A DNA stretch of 64,000 nucleotides, from NCBI RefSeq assembly GCF_022201045.2, contig NC_068564.1, positions 28,611,001 through 28,675,000 on the forward strand. Reading direction: 5' to 3'. Each line of letters opens with the position of its first letter. Positions within the stretch are counted from its first letter, which is position 1. The DNA is from Citrus sinensis (Eukaryota > Streptophyta > Magnoliopsida > Sapindales > Rutaceae). The notes below the pieces were generated by a model. It was given only the letters and a program-made list of their open reading frames with translations. It did no database searches and was not told the DNA's origin. Positions 11,301 to 25,352 of the stretch are shown here, in pieces. The translations under genes and the position numbers were made by a program.

Positions 11301-14300
11301 CGGAAAGATTCTGATTGTAGTAGAAACAGTTCACAGATTGTTGCAGGTTCTTCCTCAGATCTAGACAACATGCAACCTTTATATTCTGAAGCATTAGTTT
11401 CATATCACCGGCGACTTCTTATGAAAGCTTTATTACGCGCTATATCTCTTGGAACTTATGCTCCAGGAAACACTGCCCGTGTTTATGGCTCTGAGGAGAG
11501 TTTGTTGCCGCAATGCTTATGCATAATTTTTAGAAGGGCAAAGGATTTTGGTGGTGGGGTGTTTTCACTTGCAGCAACTGTTATGAGTGATTTAATTCAC
11601 AAAGATCCTACCTGTTATCCTGTCTTAGATGCAGCAGGCCTTCCTTCTGCATTTCTAGATGCTATAATGGATGGAGTTCTCTGCTCTGCAGAAGCCATAA
11701 TATGCATACCTCAGTGTTTGGATGCCTTGTGCCTAAACAATAATGGCCTTCAGGCAGTGAAAGATCGCAATGCGTTGAGGTGCTTTGTTAAAATTTTCAC
11801 ATCCCGAGCTTATTCTCGTGTCCTTGCCGGTGATACACCAGGATCTCTTTCTAGTGGACTGGATGAACTTATGCGTCATGCTTCTTCATTGCGTAGTCCT
11901 GGAGTAGATATGGTGATTGAGATCTTGAATGCCATAATAAAAGTTGGATCTGGGGTTGATGCTTCTGGCTTGTCCACTGATCCTCAGTCTGATTCTGCAC
12001 CTGTTCCCATGGAAACTGATGCTGAAGATAGGAACTTGGCCCTGCCCGATGATAGGGAATCTTCTAAGATGGAGAGTTCAGAACAATCAGCTGAGTCGTC
12101 TTCTGATGCATCTTTAGTGAATATTGAACTGTTTCTTCCTGATTGTGTTAGCAATGTTGCTCGTCTTCTTGAAACAATTCTTCAGAATGCTGACACATGT
12201 CGCATATTTGTTGAGAAGAAGGGGATTGATGCTGTCCTGCAGTTGTTTACCTTGCCTTTAATGCCTCTTTCTGCTTCAGTTGGTCAGAGTATCTCTGCTG
12301 CTTTTAAGAACTTCTCGCCTCAACATTCTGCTTCTCTGGCTCGAACTGTATGCTCATTTTTGAGAGAACATTTGAAATTAACAAATGAGCTATTACTTTC
12401 TCTTGGAGGTACTCAGCTTGCTGCTGTAGAATCTGGAAAGCAAAATAAGATTTTGAGACATCTTTGCAGTCTTGAGGGTCTTCTTTCGCTCTCAAATTTT
12501 TTGTTGAAGGGGACTAGTACTGTTATTTCTGAATTGAGCACTGCAGATGCTGATGTATTGAAAGATCTTGGGAGAACATATCGGGAAATAGTTTGGCAAA
12601 TTTCTTTATGTAATGAAACTAAGGCAGATGAAAAGAGGAATGGTGATCAGGAGGCTGAGAATGTAGAGGCAGCTCCATCTACTGTTACTGGAAGAGAGAG
12701 TGATCATGATGAGAATATTCCAGCAGTGAGATATATGAACCCAGTTTCTATCAGGAATGGTTCACAATCACTATGGGGTGGAGAAAGAGATTTTCTATCA
12801 GTTGTTCGTGCTGGTGAAGGCTTACATCGTCGTAATCGACATGGGTTGTCACGCATTCGGGGTGGACGGACTAGTCGGCACCTAGAGGCTTTAAACATTG
12901 ATTCTGAAGTTCTGCCTAATTTACCTGAGACATCCTCATCGCAGGATTTGAAGAAGAAAAGTCCTGATGTGCTTGTCATGGAAATGCTTAACAAATTGGC
13001 TTCCACATTACGTGCTTTCTTTACTGCTCTTGTGAAAGGTTTCACCTCGCCGAATCGTCGTAGAGCTGATTCAGGGTCATTGAGTTCAGCTTCAAAGACC
13101 CTTGGGACTGCTTTGGCAAAAACTTTCCTTGAGGCCCTTAGTTTCTCTGAGTATTCTTCTTCTTCTTCTTCTTCTTCTTCTTCGTGCTCTGGGCTTGATA
13201 TGTCACTTTCAGTGAAGTGTCGGTATCTGGGGAAGGTTGTGGATGATATGGCAGCACTTACATTTGACAGTAGACGACGTACTTGTTACACAGCAATGGT
13301 TAATAACTTTTATGTCCATGGAACCTTTAAGGAGCTACTCACTACGTTTGAAGCAACTAGTCAGCTGTTATGGACGCTACCATTTTCAGTTCCAGCATCC
13401 GGTATTGATCCTCAGAACGCAGGTGAAGGCAGTAAATTGAATCACAGCACATGGCTGCTTGATACACTGCAAAGTTACTGTCGTGTGCTTGAGTATTTTG
13501 TTAATTCAGGTTTACTATTGTCTCCAACCTCTGCATCCCAGGCCCAGCTGCTTGTTCAGCCGGTGGCTGTTGGTTTATCAATTGGACTTTTCCCTGTTCC
13601 AAGGGACCCAGAAACATTTGTGCGTATGCTGCAGTCTCAGGTCCTGGATGTCATACTTCCTGTCTGGAACCATCCTTTGTTTCCAAATTGCAGTCCAGGT
13701 TTCATCGCTTCTGTTATTTCGCTTGTTACACATGCATATTCTGGTGTTGGAGAAGTAAAGCGAAATCGCAATGGTATTGCTGGAAGTACAAGCCAGCGTT
13801 TCATGCCCCCACCTCCTGATGAAAATACCATTGCCACCATTGTTGACATGGGCTTTTCAAGGCCAAGAGCGGAGGAGGCATTGAGACGGGTGGAGACAAA
13901 CAGTGTTGAGATGGCTATGGAGTGGCTGTTAACTCATGCTGAGGATCCTGTTCAAGAGGATGATGAATTGGCGCGAGCACTAGCTCTGTCTCTTGGAAAT
14001 TCATCGGAGACCACAAAAGCTGACAGTGTTGACAAGGCAATGGATGTTCCAATTGAAGAGGGTCAAGTGAAGGTGCCCCCCATTGATGATGTTCTTGCTT
14101 CATCTGTCAAATTGTTTCAAAGTGGTGATTCATTGGCATTCCCTTTAACGGATTTGCTTGTGACTCTTTGCCATCGGAACAAAGGAGAAGACCGGCCACG
14201 GGTTGTATCTTATTTTGTGCAGCAGCTGAAACTTTGTTCTTTGGACTTTTCAAGGGATACCAGTCCATTATGTATGATATCACATATTATAACATTGCTT

Positions 14301-17300
14301 ATTTCTGAGGATGGAAGTACCCGAGAGATTGCTGCGCAGAATGGTGTTGTGCCTGCAGTGGTAGATATTTTGATGAATTTTACAGCTAGAAATGAGACAA
14401 GGAATGAAATTGGGGCACCAAAATGTGTTAGTGCTCTGTTGCTTATTTTAGATAATGTGTTGCAGTCCCGGCCTGGAGTAGTTTCTGAATCCACTGATGG
14501 AGCTCAGACTGAACCTCAACCCGACCCATCTGGGGAGCATGCTCTGTCAACTCCAGCATCAGCTGATGAGAAAAAATTGGATTTAGATATTGATGAGAAA
14601 AAATCAGGCTTGCCATTTGAAAAAGTATTGGGGAAATCTACTGGTTACTTGACGATGGAAGAGAGTCATAAAGTGCTACTTGTTGCTTGTGATCTAATAA
14701 AACAACATGTGCCGGCCATGATCATGCAGGCTGTTTTGCAGCTATGTGCTCGTCTGACAAAAACACATGCCCTAGCTTTGCAATTTCTAGAAAATGGAGG
14801 CTTGGTTGCTCTGTTTAGTCTCCCAAGGAGTTGTTTTTTTCCAGGATATGACACTGTTGCATCTGCTATAATACGCCATCTCCTTGAAGATCCTCAGACA
14901 CTGCAAACGGCTATGGAATGGGAGATACGACAGACTTTGAGTTCAAATCGGCATTCGGGGCGTATCCTTCCTAGAACATTCTTGACATCAATGGCACCTG
15001 TTATTTCTAGAGATCCTGTCGTTTTTATGAAAGCTGCAGCTGCAATCTGTCAGTTGGAATCATCGGGAGGGAGGGCCTATGTGGTTTTGGCAAAGGAAAA
15101 AGAAAAAGACAAGGACAAATCAAAATCATCAGGTATGGAACTTGGACTTTCATCTAATGATTCTGTTCGGATTTCTGAAAATAAGAATCAAGATGGGTTG
15201 GGTAAATGTTCAAAAGGCCACAAAAAGATCCCTGCTAATCTTACACAAGTAATTGATCAGCTTCTTGAAATAGTGTTGAAATACCCTTTGCCAAAAAGTG
15301 GGGAAGATGACTTGGCTTCAATGGAGGTAGATGAACCTGCTACCAAGGTAAAGGGTAAGTCAAAGATTGATGAGACAAGGAAGACAGAGACTGAATCTGA
15401 AAGATCAGCTGGGCTTGCCAAAGTGACCTTTGTCCTCAAATTATTGAGTGATATTCTCCTTATGTATGTACATGCAGTTGGGGTTATATTGAAAAGGGAT
15501 TTAGAGGGTCTACTCCGTGGATCCAATCATCCTGATGGTTCTGGACATGGCGGAATTATTCATCATGTTTTACATCGGTTGCTTCCTCTATCTATTGAAA
15601 ATTCTGCAGGACCTGATGAATGGAGAGATAAGCTGTCTGAAAAAGCTTCATGGTTTCTGGTGGTACTGTGTGGTCGTTCTGGTGAGGGTCGTAAACGAGT
15701 AATTAATGAACTTGTAAAAGCCTTATCCTCGTTCTCAAATATGGAGAGCAATTCAACAAAGAGCAGTTTGTTGCCTGATAAAAAGGTTTATGGGTTTGTC
15801 GATTTGGCATATTCAATCTTGTCTAAAAATTCATCTTCCACCAACTTACCTGGTCCTGGGTGCTCCCCAGACATAGCAAAAAGCATGATTGATGGTGGAA
15901 TGGTTCAATGTCTAACCAGCATTCTTCAAGTGATTGATCTGGACTATCCCGATGCTCCAAAAACTGTAAACCTTATACTGAAGGTTCTGGAGAGCCTAAC
16001 AAGGGCTGCTAATGCCAGTGAGCAAGTATTTAAATCTGATGGGGGAAACAAGAAAAAATCAATGGGGTCAAATGGAAGACATGATCAGCTAACTGCTTCA
16101 GCTGCTGGGACCATGGAGCATAATCAGAATAGGAGCAATCAGCCGGAAGTTGCAGATGTGGAAGACAGTGAACAACACCAAGGAAATTCTAGAAGTGAAG
16201 GAAACCATGAAACAAATGCAAACCAATCTGCTGAGCAAGATATGGGAGTAGAAGTGGAAGAGGCAACGACTGCCAACCCACCTATGGAGCTTGGTGAGGA
16301 TTTCATGCGGGATGAAATAGAAGAAGGTGGTGTGATAAACAACACCGACCAAATTGAGATGACTTTCCGTGTTGAGAATAGGGCAGATGATGATATGGGT
16401 GATGATGACGATGACATGGGGGATGACGGTGAGGATGACGAGGATGATGATGAGGGGGATGATGATGATGAGGATATAGCAGAAGATGGTGCTGGCATGA
16501 TGTCTCTTGCTGACACAGATGTGGAAGATCATGATGATACTGGTTTGGGAGATGACTATAATGATGAGATGAATGATGAAGAGGATGATGATTTTCATGA
16601 GAATCGTGTCATAGAGGTGCGCTGGAGGGAGGCCCTTGATGGTTTGGATCATTTGCAGGTACTTGGTCAACCCGGAGCTGCTAGTGGTCTAATTGATGTT
16701 GCGGCTGAACCGTTTGAAGGGGTAAATGTGGATGACCTGTTTGGTCTTCGCAGTAGGCCTTTAGGGTTTGAACGTCGTCGCCAGGCTGGTAGATCGTCCT
16801 TTGAAAGATCTGTTACAGAAGCAAGTGGATTTCAACATCCTCTCCTCTCAAGGCCATCTCAGTCAGGGGACCTGGTCTCAATGTGGTCAGGTGGGAACTC
16901 ATCCCGGGATTTAGAAGCTTTGTCATCTGGGAGTTTTGATGTTGCCCACTTCTACATGTTTGATGCCCCTGTTCTTCCATATGATCACGTTTCAGGTAGT
17001 CTTTTTGGTGATCGCTTGGGTGGTGCTGCACCCCCACCTTTGACTGATTACTCCGTGGGTATGGACTCTTTGCACTTATCAGGAAGAAGAGGACCAGGTG
17101 ATGGTCGGTGGACAGATGATGGTCAGCCACAGGCAGGTGCGCAAGCTTCTGCAATTGCACAGGCAGTGGAAGAACACTTTGTATCCCAATTGCGCAGTGT
17201 AACTCCAGAAAGCAATCTAGCTGAAAGGCAGTCTCAGAACTCAGGAGAGCAGGAGCGGCAACCAACGGATATTCCTCCGATCATTGAGGATCAAACAGCG

Positions 17301-20300
17301 GCAGAGGGTGAAAATGTTGGTAGGCAGGAAAATGAAGGTCAGGATCCAGAAAATGGTAGTGAAACAGCAGATCAGCAATCTAACCCAACAGTTGGAAGTG
17401 AGCCAATTAATTCTGATGCTGTTGAAAACGAACATATGGTTATTCAACCGCTTTCTTTGAACACTTCTTCAAATGGGGATGATATCATGGAAATTGGGGA
17501 AGGTAATGGCACCACTGCTGAGCAAGTAGAGGCAATTCCAGAGACTATCAGCTCAGCTCCGGACAGTCATAGTGATTTGCAGCACAGAGGTGCATCTGAA
17601 GTTTCTGCAAATTTGCATGATATGTCAGCTCCGGTAGGGAGCGGTGATGAATCTTCAAGAATGGATGATCATTCTGGTAATCATTTGTTGGATTCTGGTT
17701 TGGAGATGCCCAATACAAATGATGTTCATGCTTCTTCTGTTAGTGTAAATACTGATATTGATATGACTGGTGCTGATGTTGAAGGAAATCAAACTGAGCA
17801 ACCCATGCCTGCTGCAGAACTTGGTGTTGATGTGACATTATCCAGGCAGAGCACACTGGATTCTCAGGACGCTAACCAGACTGATCAAACTAGCACGAAT
17901 AATGAGGGTCCTAGTGCTAGTGCCATTGATCCTACTTTCTTGGAGGCTCTGCCTGAGGACTTGCGGGCAGAAGTGCTAGCTTCCCAGCAATCTCAGTCTG
18001 TTCAACCTCCGACTTACACACCGCCTTCTGCAGATGATATTGATCCTGAGTTTTTAGCTGCTCTTCCTCCTGATATCCAAGCAGAAGTTTTGGCCCAACA
18101 GAGAGCACAGAGGTTGGCTCATCAAGGAGAAGGACAGCCAGTTGACATGGATAATGCTTCGATTATTGCTACTTTTCCTGCTGATTTACGTGAAGAGGTG
18201 TGCATTTTTTAAATTTTTCTTTGAGTTACTAATCAAACTGCAATAACCTTTCTGCTTTTGTTGTTATTCCAGGTACTTTTGACTTCTTCAGAAGCTGTTC
18301 TGTCTGCGCTGCCTTCTCCATTACTCGCTGAAGCTCAAATGTTAAGAGACCGAGCAATGAGTCACTATCAGGCCCGCAGTCTTTTTGGAGGAAGCCACCG
18401 GCTAAATGGTCGAAGAACTGGTTTGGGGTTTGATAGGCAGATGGTGATGGACAGGGGTGTTGGAGTTACAATAGGTCGAAGGGCAGCTTCTGCTATTACA
18501 GATAGCTTGAAAGTGAAGGAAATTGAAGGAGAGCCTCTTCTGGATGCAAATGCATTGAAAGCCTTGATCCGACTTCTACGGTTAGCTCAGGTAAAGTAAT
18601 ATTTTATTTTATTTTATTTTTGCAAATTTACACTTCTAATCATATCAATTCATCTAAATTAGTTATCTAGAAATATAAGGTGGGTGGTTGGGTACTGATG
18701 ATGAATGGAGTTTGCATTATGTTAATAGATGAAATGAAATATTGTACTCTGTCAGATTTGGACTCTATTCTAAATCAGCTTTTGTTTTTAAAATAGAAAA
18801 ACCTAGAACTGATGAGATTCCAGGATATTTTTTGTGGAAAAAAAAGCATTCCGAAGCCTTCTATACTTTTAACATAAATTTAAAGAGAAGTTTTAGTAGT
18901 TTCAAGATAGCTTGTCAAAATCAAAATCTTTAGAAGATGCAATAAATTGCTTGGCAATGACATCTTTGTTTCTAATTGTGTGTTTTGTTTTTACCTCTGT
19001 TAGCCTCTTGGGAAAGGTCTTCTGCAAAGACTGTTGTTGAACCTATGTGCACACAGTGTTACAAGGGCAACTTTAGTTCGTCTTTTGCTCGATATGATAA
19101 AACCTGAGGCTGAAGGTTCAGTTACTGGATTGGCAGCTATTAATTCGCAGAGGCTTTATGGTTGTCGGTCAAATGTCGTTTATGGCCGGTCGCAGTTGTT
19201 GGATGGTATTACTTCCACCTCTGTTATGATCACTCTCATCTGCACTATTTTGTGTTACATGTAATATATCCTTTTATTGATTATATTGTTATATTTTTCC
19301 TTTTTCTGGGCACAGGTCTCCCTCCTTTGGTGTTCCGGCAGATTCTTGAGATTATGGCGTATTTGGCTACAAACCATTCAGCTGTTGCAAATATGTTGTT
19401 TTACTTCGATACCTCGATTGTACTTGAGTCTTCAAGCCCAAAATATTCTGAGACAAAGGCTAAAGGCAAGGAGAAAATTATGGATGGGGCTGCTTCAACT
19501 GAACCTTTGGGGAACTTAGAGGGTGGGGATGTTCCTTTAGTTCTGTTCCTGAAACTCTTGAATCGACCCTTATTTTTACGCAGCACTGCACACCTTGAGC
19601 AGGTAAAATAGTTGTTTGGATGAATAAAACTTTTTAGAATGGTCCTCTTGCTTAAAGTTGTACATGACTCTATGTATATACCATATGCTGGGCCTTAACG
19701 TTCATGTGAGATTCATAGCTGTATGGTTATGTTAAAGTTTGATCAGTTGCTCTAATTTTTACCTGTGGTTTATGATGTACTCTTTATGGTTCAGGTCATG
19801 GGTTTGCTTCATGTAATTGTTTATACAGCAGCATCAAAATTAGAACGTCAGTCACAATCTGAGCCTGCAGTTGAGAACTCCCAGAAACCAATGATAGACG
19901 AAGCCTCTGGTGATGTTTGTAAAGATCCTTCTTCGACTGAACCAGAGTCAAGTCAAGAGGATAAACATGCCTGTATCAAGACATCTTCTTCAGATGGAAA
20001 GAGAAGCATTGACACATATGATATTCTCTCGAAGTTGCCACAATCTGATTTGCGTAACCTGTGCAGCCTTCTTGGTCATGAGGGGTACGTTTTTCTTCTC
20101 TGATTCTTATCTCGTACTATATATAGAGTCCTCTCTAGTATACTGTTGTTTTAAATCGTATATTCTATGAAATAACTAAAACAGCAGTTCTCATTAGCTG
20201 TATCTGCTTCCTATTTCCATAATTTTCATCTTCTCTTCATGTTTTCCATATATGTTTTTCTCTAGTGCAGTATGATAGTAACACAATAGTGACTAATCTG

Positions 20301-22962
20301 TTATAATAAATTGTTTAGGCTATCAGATAAAGTTTACATGTTAGCTGGTGAGGTGCTAAAGAAGTTAGCCTCAGTTGCTGCACTTCATCGCAAGTTCTTT
20401 GCTTCAGAGCTTTCTCAACTGGCTCATAGTTTGAGCATTTCAGCTGTCAATGAGCTTGTGACACTGAGAGATACACATATGCTGGGTCTGAGTGCTGGTT
20501 CCATGGCTGGAGCTGCAATTTTACGTGTGTTACAAGCACTTAGCTCGCTCACATCAGCTAGTATTGGGGAGAGTGGAGGTCAGGGGTGTGATGGAGAACA
20601 GGAGGAGCAAGCAACCATGTGGAATTTAAATCTTGCACTGGAGCCATTGTGGCAAGAATTGAGTGATTGTATTACCATGACTGAAACACAGCTGGGTCAG
20701 AGCTCTTTCTGCCCGAGTGTGTCAAATATGAATGTTGGGGAGCCTCTACCTGGAACCTCCAGTACATCACCTCTTCCGCCGGGAACTCAGAGACTCCTGC
20801 CTTTCATTGAGGCTTTCTTTGTTTTGTGTGAAAAGCTACAAGCAAACCATATTATGATCCAGCAAGATCATGCAGATGTAACTGCAACAGAAGTCAAAGA
20901 GTCTGCCGGATGTTCATATTCCTCGACCCCTAAATGCTCTGATGATTCTCAGAGAAAGCTTGATGGTGCGGTCACATTTGCAAGGTTTTCTGAGAAGCAT
21001 CGCAGGCTTTTGAATGCTTTTATCAGACAGAATCCTAGTTTGTTGGAGAAATCACTATCTATGATGCTGAAGGCCCCAAGGCTGATTGACTTTGACAACA
21101 AGAGAGCGTATTTCCGCTCAAAAATAAGGCAACAACATGAACAACACCTCTCAGGCCCACTGCGAATCAGTGTTCGACGGGCATATGTTTTAGAGGATTC
21201 ATACAATCAACTGCGGATGCGGTCCACTCAAGATTTAAAAGGGAGATTGAATGTGCATTTTCAAGGTGAAGAGGGTATTGATGCTGGAGGTCTGACGAGA
21301 GAATGGTATCAATTACTGTCCAGGGTTATATTCGACAAAGGGGCGTTGCTTTTCACCACTGTGGGCAACAATGCATCTTTTCAGCCAAACCCCAATTCTG
21401 TCTACCAAACGGAGCATCTCTCGTACTTCAAATTTGTGGGCCGTGTGGTAATTCTCATGGACTGATGAAATTTTGAGCTTGCTTTTGTTTGTGGTGATTT
21501 TTCTTTCTGATTGATAATGTTTTGCCATGATCTTTATGCAGGTTGCCAAGGCTCTATTTGATGGTCAGCTTTTGGATGTTCATTTTACTAGGTCCTTCTA
21601 TAAGCACATGCTAGGTGTAAAGGTGACTTATCATGACATAGAGGCTGTTGACCCTGATTATTACAAGAATTTGAAGTGGATGCTGGAGGTGAGTGGATAT
21701 AATTTCGGAGTTTATAATCTTGTCTTCTTCTTCTTCTTCTTCATTCTTTTCCTCCTCGGCTTTTCAACTATAATTTGCAAATGTAGTACGTTAAAAAAAA
21801 TTTTAGTGACATTTTCTATCTTTTTTCTGTCTTTCAGAATGATGTGAGTGACATACCTGACCTGACATTCAGCATGGATGCTGATGAGGAAAAGCACATT
21901 CTGTATGAGAAAACTGAGGTATGTCATATGGGAGTGGTTGAAGTAACTTGTTATGTTTTAAAAATTTCCTTTGGGAATTTCTGAATGCTTTTCATGTAAC
22001 ACTCCTTTTTTTTTTGTCTTTTTTGTTTTAATAAACATAGGTTACTGATTATGAGCTTAAACCTGGAGGAAGAAACATAAGGGTTACGGAAGAAACAAAA
22101 CATGAGTATGTAGACCTTGTGGCTGATCATATCTTGACAAATGCCATTCGTCCTCAAATCACCTCGTTCTTGGAAGGTTTTGGTGAATTGGTTCCGCGGG
22201 AACTTATTTCAATATTTAATGACAAAGAGCTAGAGCTCCTAATCAGTGGGCTTCCTGAGATTGATTGTAAGTAGATTCATCTATATTTACATTTAATGAG
22301 TTTAGCTAGTTGCATTTAATTACAGTATCTTACTGATATTATTGTCCATGCAGTGGATGACTTAAGGGCCAATACCGAATACACTGGCTATACAGCAGCA
22401 TCTACTGTTGTCCAGTGGTTTTGGGAGGTTGCTAAAGCTTTCAACAAAGAAGACATGGCTAGACTGCTTCAATTTGTCACTGGAACTTCAAAGGTAATTT
22501 GATAAACTATGTAAACTGATTTTTTGATAAGTTGATAAACATGAGATTTATCCTTGGGTTAGTGGACAGGACCCGAAGCTTTCTTGGTCACAATTCTGAT
22601 TATGAGTAATGACACCATATTATTCTGGTTTTTCAGGTTCCACTGGAGGGTTTCAAGGCATTGCAGGGTATCTCTGGTCCCCAGAAGTTCCAGATTCACA
22701 AGGCATATGGAGCCCCTGAGCGGCTGCCTTCGGCTCATACATGGTTGGTGAAAATCACTTGATTCGTTCTGTTTTGTATTTGAAATTTGTTTTATCGGTA
22801 AAACTTGCAATCATCTTGTCTTTTACCTAACATTTATTTTTATTTTTCTTTATTTTCAGCTTCAATCAACTAGATCTTCCTGAGTATTCGTCCAAGGAAC
22901 AGCTTCAAGAGCGCTTGTTGCTTGCTATACATGAAGCCAGTGAAGGTTTTGGCTTTGGTTAA
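8323..22962 (+). CDS. UPL1: HECT-type E3 ubiquitin ligase UPL1/UPL2
   Basis: Fifteen coding exons: 8323-8355, 9581-9676, 9759-9965, 10233-18197, 18273-18590, 19004-19205, 19316-19602, 19795-20084, 20319-21447, 21542-21688, 21838-21918, 22041-22266, 22354-22493, 22637-22743 and 22860-22962. Phases agree throughout and give 3776 aa, close to the roughly 3.7k residues of Arabidopsis UPL1 and UPL2. The N-terminal third is the armadillo-like DUF908/DUF913 scaffold. A UBA domain ([16 protein letters not shown]) lies near residues 1308-1347 and a UIM ([13 protein letters not shown]) near 1355-1370. An Asp/Glu tract sits near 2160-2235. UBM-type ubiquitin-binding motifs ([24 protein letters not shown] and [10 protein letters not shown]) follow from about 2675. 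The HECT domain spans about 3415-3776, with catalytic Cys3743 in HTCFNQLDLP. It transfers ubiquitin from E2 via a thioester to substrates. UPL1 and UPL2 are close paralogues, so the exact name is uncertain. Confidence 0.95.
13154..13183 (+). repeat. (TTC)n coding microsatellite
   Basis: About ten TTC units inside the giant UPL exon encode a run of ten serines near residue 1090. Trinucleotide slippage would change the serine count without breaking the frame, so length variation between individuals is expected. Confidence 0.85.
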
Positions 22963-24660
22963 ATATTCTTTTACGTCAGTGTTGCGCCAGCAGCACCAGC
23001 CGTCAGACTCCACATTTCCATGTACATGTCAGTAAAGACATCTTTCTCGTTCCTTGCCTTTCAATTTTTCATATTTTATTCATGAGTTAACTGAGGCTTA
23101 TTGTGTTCAGTTTTTTTATTTGTTGATAAAGTTCATCATCATCTAACCGCTGAAACTAGGCTAGTTTTGTTGTCCTGCAGAAGCCAACTGATTCAGGTAG
23201 ATAGAAATATCGATAAGTTGGGGGACAAGCCGCAAATCATTGTCAAAATCAGATTGTAGAGGGATTCCTGGAAGTATCTCGGCATAACCGCAATGGTAGT
23301 TATGCTTTGATCAAAGTGGTGGGGTGGGAAGCTCTTCATTATTCATGTTGAGCTGGGAATTTTTTTTCTCTGGCTTTATTTAAAGCCCAATGGATTCAAA
23401 AGTGGGTATAGAATGTTGATGGATGATGGTATCATTGTTAATAGTAGGGTTTTTCTTTTGACCATTGCCTTGAGCATAAGGGCATTTAAATAAATAAGAA
23501 ATAGAAGAGATTTGTTTGCACCCCTTTTTTTAATGGTTTATAAATTTTCTACCTATTTTTGTCCAAGTAAATGAATTGAGCGGGGAGGTGTGTGTGCGCG
23601 CTTGCGCGTCAAGAGTATTTGGCATCCAACAGGTATTGTAGTAGTACAGAGAGCGCTCTGTTCATGCATGAAATGTCGATGTGACCAGTAGGGAACAACA
23701 CACATTTACTCTTAACGCTCATTTAAATTTTTACAAAATTATTATTTAACAAACATTTGAATTTATTATTCTTTTAACTTATATTTGACACCCATCCCAT
23801 TAGCTTTATTTTAATGAAAAATGTTTTTTTTATAATTATAATAGTTTAGAGTTATGAAAATAAAAATTATATGATGAGAAAAAAAATAATTGGTTTTGTA
23901 TGTATTTTACGCATAAATTTTTTAAAAAATTTAAGGAAAAGGACCGATATATCTCCAAGGAAAGAGGAAATTATCTCCCTCTAGCTGCATACCTATAGAT
24001 TGTTAATAAAATTATGAATAAAATTATGAACATACCGTTATTCATAAGGGTTGGAATTTTTGCTTAGAGTTAGAGATCCAATTTAATTTTCAATTTTTAC
24101 TGAAATTTGTCCCAAGACTGTTCAACATCCCATTTGGCTTAACTTTCTCCTAAAACCGAATGAATTTAATCCATTATTCAAGAATAATCCATAATTCCAT
24201 GTATTATTTGTACCTAAAATCTTAACTTCATTTCATTTCATGCTCATGATAAAAGAAGAAGATCAAAAGCTAGTTACAATAACAATCACTAATAATTGGC
24301 TGTTTATGTTGATTTCAGCGATCGTGGTGGTAAATTGTTAGAAAGAGGTGCTGGTGGAGAGGAGTTGTTTGATGGTGGTGCTGGACAAATAGCCAACGAT
24401 AGTGTAGCACAATTGCTGGCAGATTATGGCCAAATGGCGGTGGTCTCGGCTAGCTTTTGATCAACAATGAAATGGCAGAATGTACAATTCCAAAAAAATA
24501 CCTATTAGAAAATTTGTGGAGAAAACACCGACAAATGCTAAATTCACCCAATTGCAGTGATTTCTCTGAGTATTGTTCTTGAGCAATCTCATCACGAACA
24601 CTTTCAAACTCACAGATTCCTCGTCAACTTTGCTAATATCCAATCATATTTTAAAAACAA
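22963..24660. other. UPL 3' UTR and intergenic region
   Basis: The UPL 3' UTR probably extends to about 23500, where AAATAAATAAGAAATAG offers poly(A) signals. A 3' UTR intron is possible because a TGCAG acceptor-like site sits at about 23180. The rest is AT-rich. The stretch from about 23935 to 24240 shares blocks with the foldback element at 44655, for example GAATTTAATCCATTATTCAAGAATAA against a close match near 44925. It may be a single decayed arm of that family. No gene is visible. Confidence 0.4.
24652..24660. repeat. Left 9 bp target-site duplication
   Basis: TAAAAACAA abuts the left inverted repeat and matches the right copy exactly. Confidence 0.7.
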
Positions 24661-24944
24661 GGGAAAATATCCACCGTCCACTTGATTTTGTCGACTTTTT
24701 TAAAAATACACAAATCCTAATTTTTTTAACTGCGCTCCACTTGAACTTATAATTTTTTTCACATTTCCACCTCCGGCTGCAAACCATTAATAAAACTAAC
24801 GGAATTTTGTCCAAATTATTTTTTAACCCCAAAAATAAAAAATTACATATTTATCCTAAATAAATGCCAAAATATTAGCTTTGTGAGTATTGTAGCCCTA
24901 AATAAAGACTGAAAATCTTTAAATCCTTTCAAAAAATTTATTTT

Positions 24945-25352
24945 TTAAACAAATATTATAAAATCTCGCAATCTCGCAACACAAAAGGACCCCACATTTC
25001 TCGGGAACCAAACAGGAACAGACGGAAGAAAGCGAACCTGCCAGAGAACGTCAGGATTGGAAGTCCGCCCGGCGGGCTCTTCGGCCTCGAGCTCAATCGG
25101 CGGCGGAAGAATCGGACGCGTGGTGTCCGGAAACCTAGCCAAGCTCGGCTTCACACTACTAGCATTACCGTCATCGGCTTCACCAACCGTTGACGTTTTG
25201 GCAGTCCCTTTAGAAACAACAGTTTCTTCTACTTTCTTAGGTTGTTGATTAAAGAAGAAAGGGAGATTGAGTTGGAATTTCGGCAACAACGAAAGTATGC
25301 TTTTGTTTTCTTGTTTTCTGGGACTATAAGCAATTTCTGTGTTTTCCGCCAT
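24945..25352 (-). CDS. Small unknown protein inside the Mutator-like element, copy A
   Basis: The single open frame gives 135 residues from the ATG at 25352. It starts MAENTEIAYSPRKQ, has a hydrophobic/aromatic patch (ILSLLPKFQLNLPFFF, residues about 19-34), a polar linker, and a Pro/Glu-rich motif (ARFPDTTRPILPPPIELEAEE). Base composition is clearly higher in GC than the flanks, as for coding DNA. The last 30 residues are uncharacteristic. A plausible donor (CTCTGGCAG|GTTCGC) at 25038 suggests that the original exon ended at residue 105 and that the following exon was not carried along. The function is unknown; I suspect a small plant membrane-associated family but cannot name it. Confidence 0.5.
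   Translation of the reverse strand: MAENTEIAYSPRKQENKSILSLLPKFQLNLPFFFNQQPKKVEETVVSKGTAKTSTVGEADDGNASSVKPSLARFPDTTRPILPPPIELEAEEPAGRTSNPDVLWQVRFLPSVPVWFPRNVGSFCVARLRDFIIFV

Noticed and set aside
16098-16670. Long minus-strand frames opposite the acidic tract of UPL
   Set aside because: They are the complement of GAT/GAC-rich acidic codons, which automatically gives long Ser- and Ile-rich frames; there is no independent coding signal.
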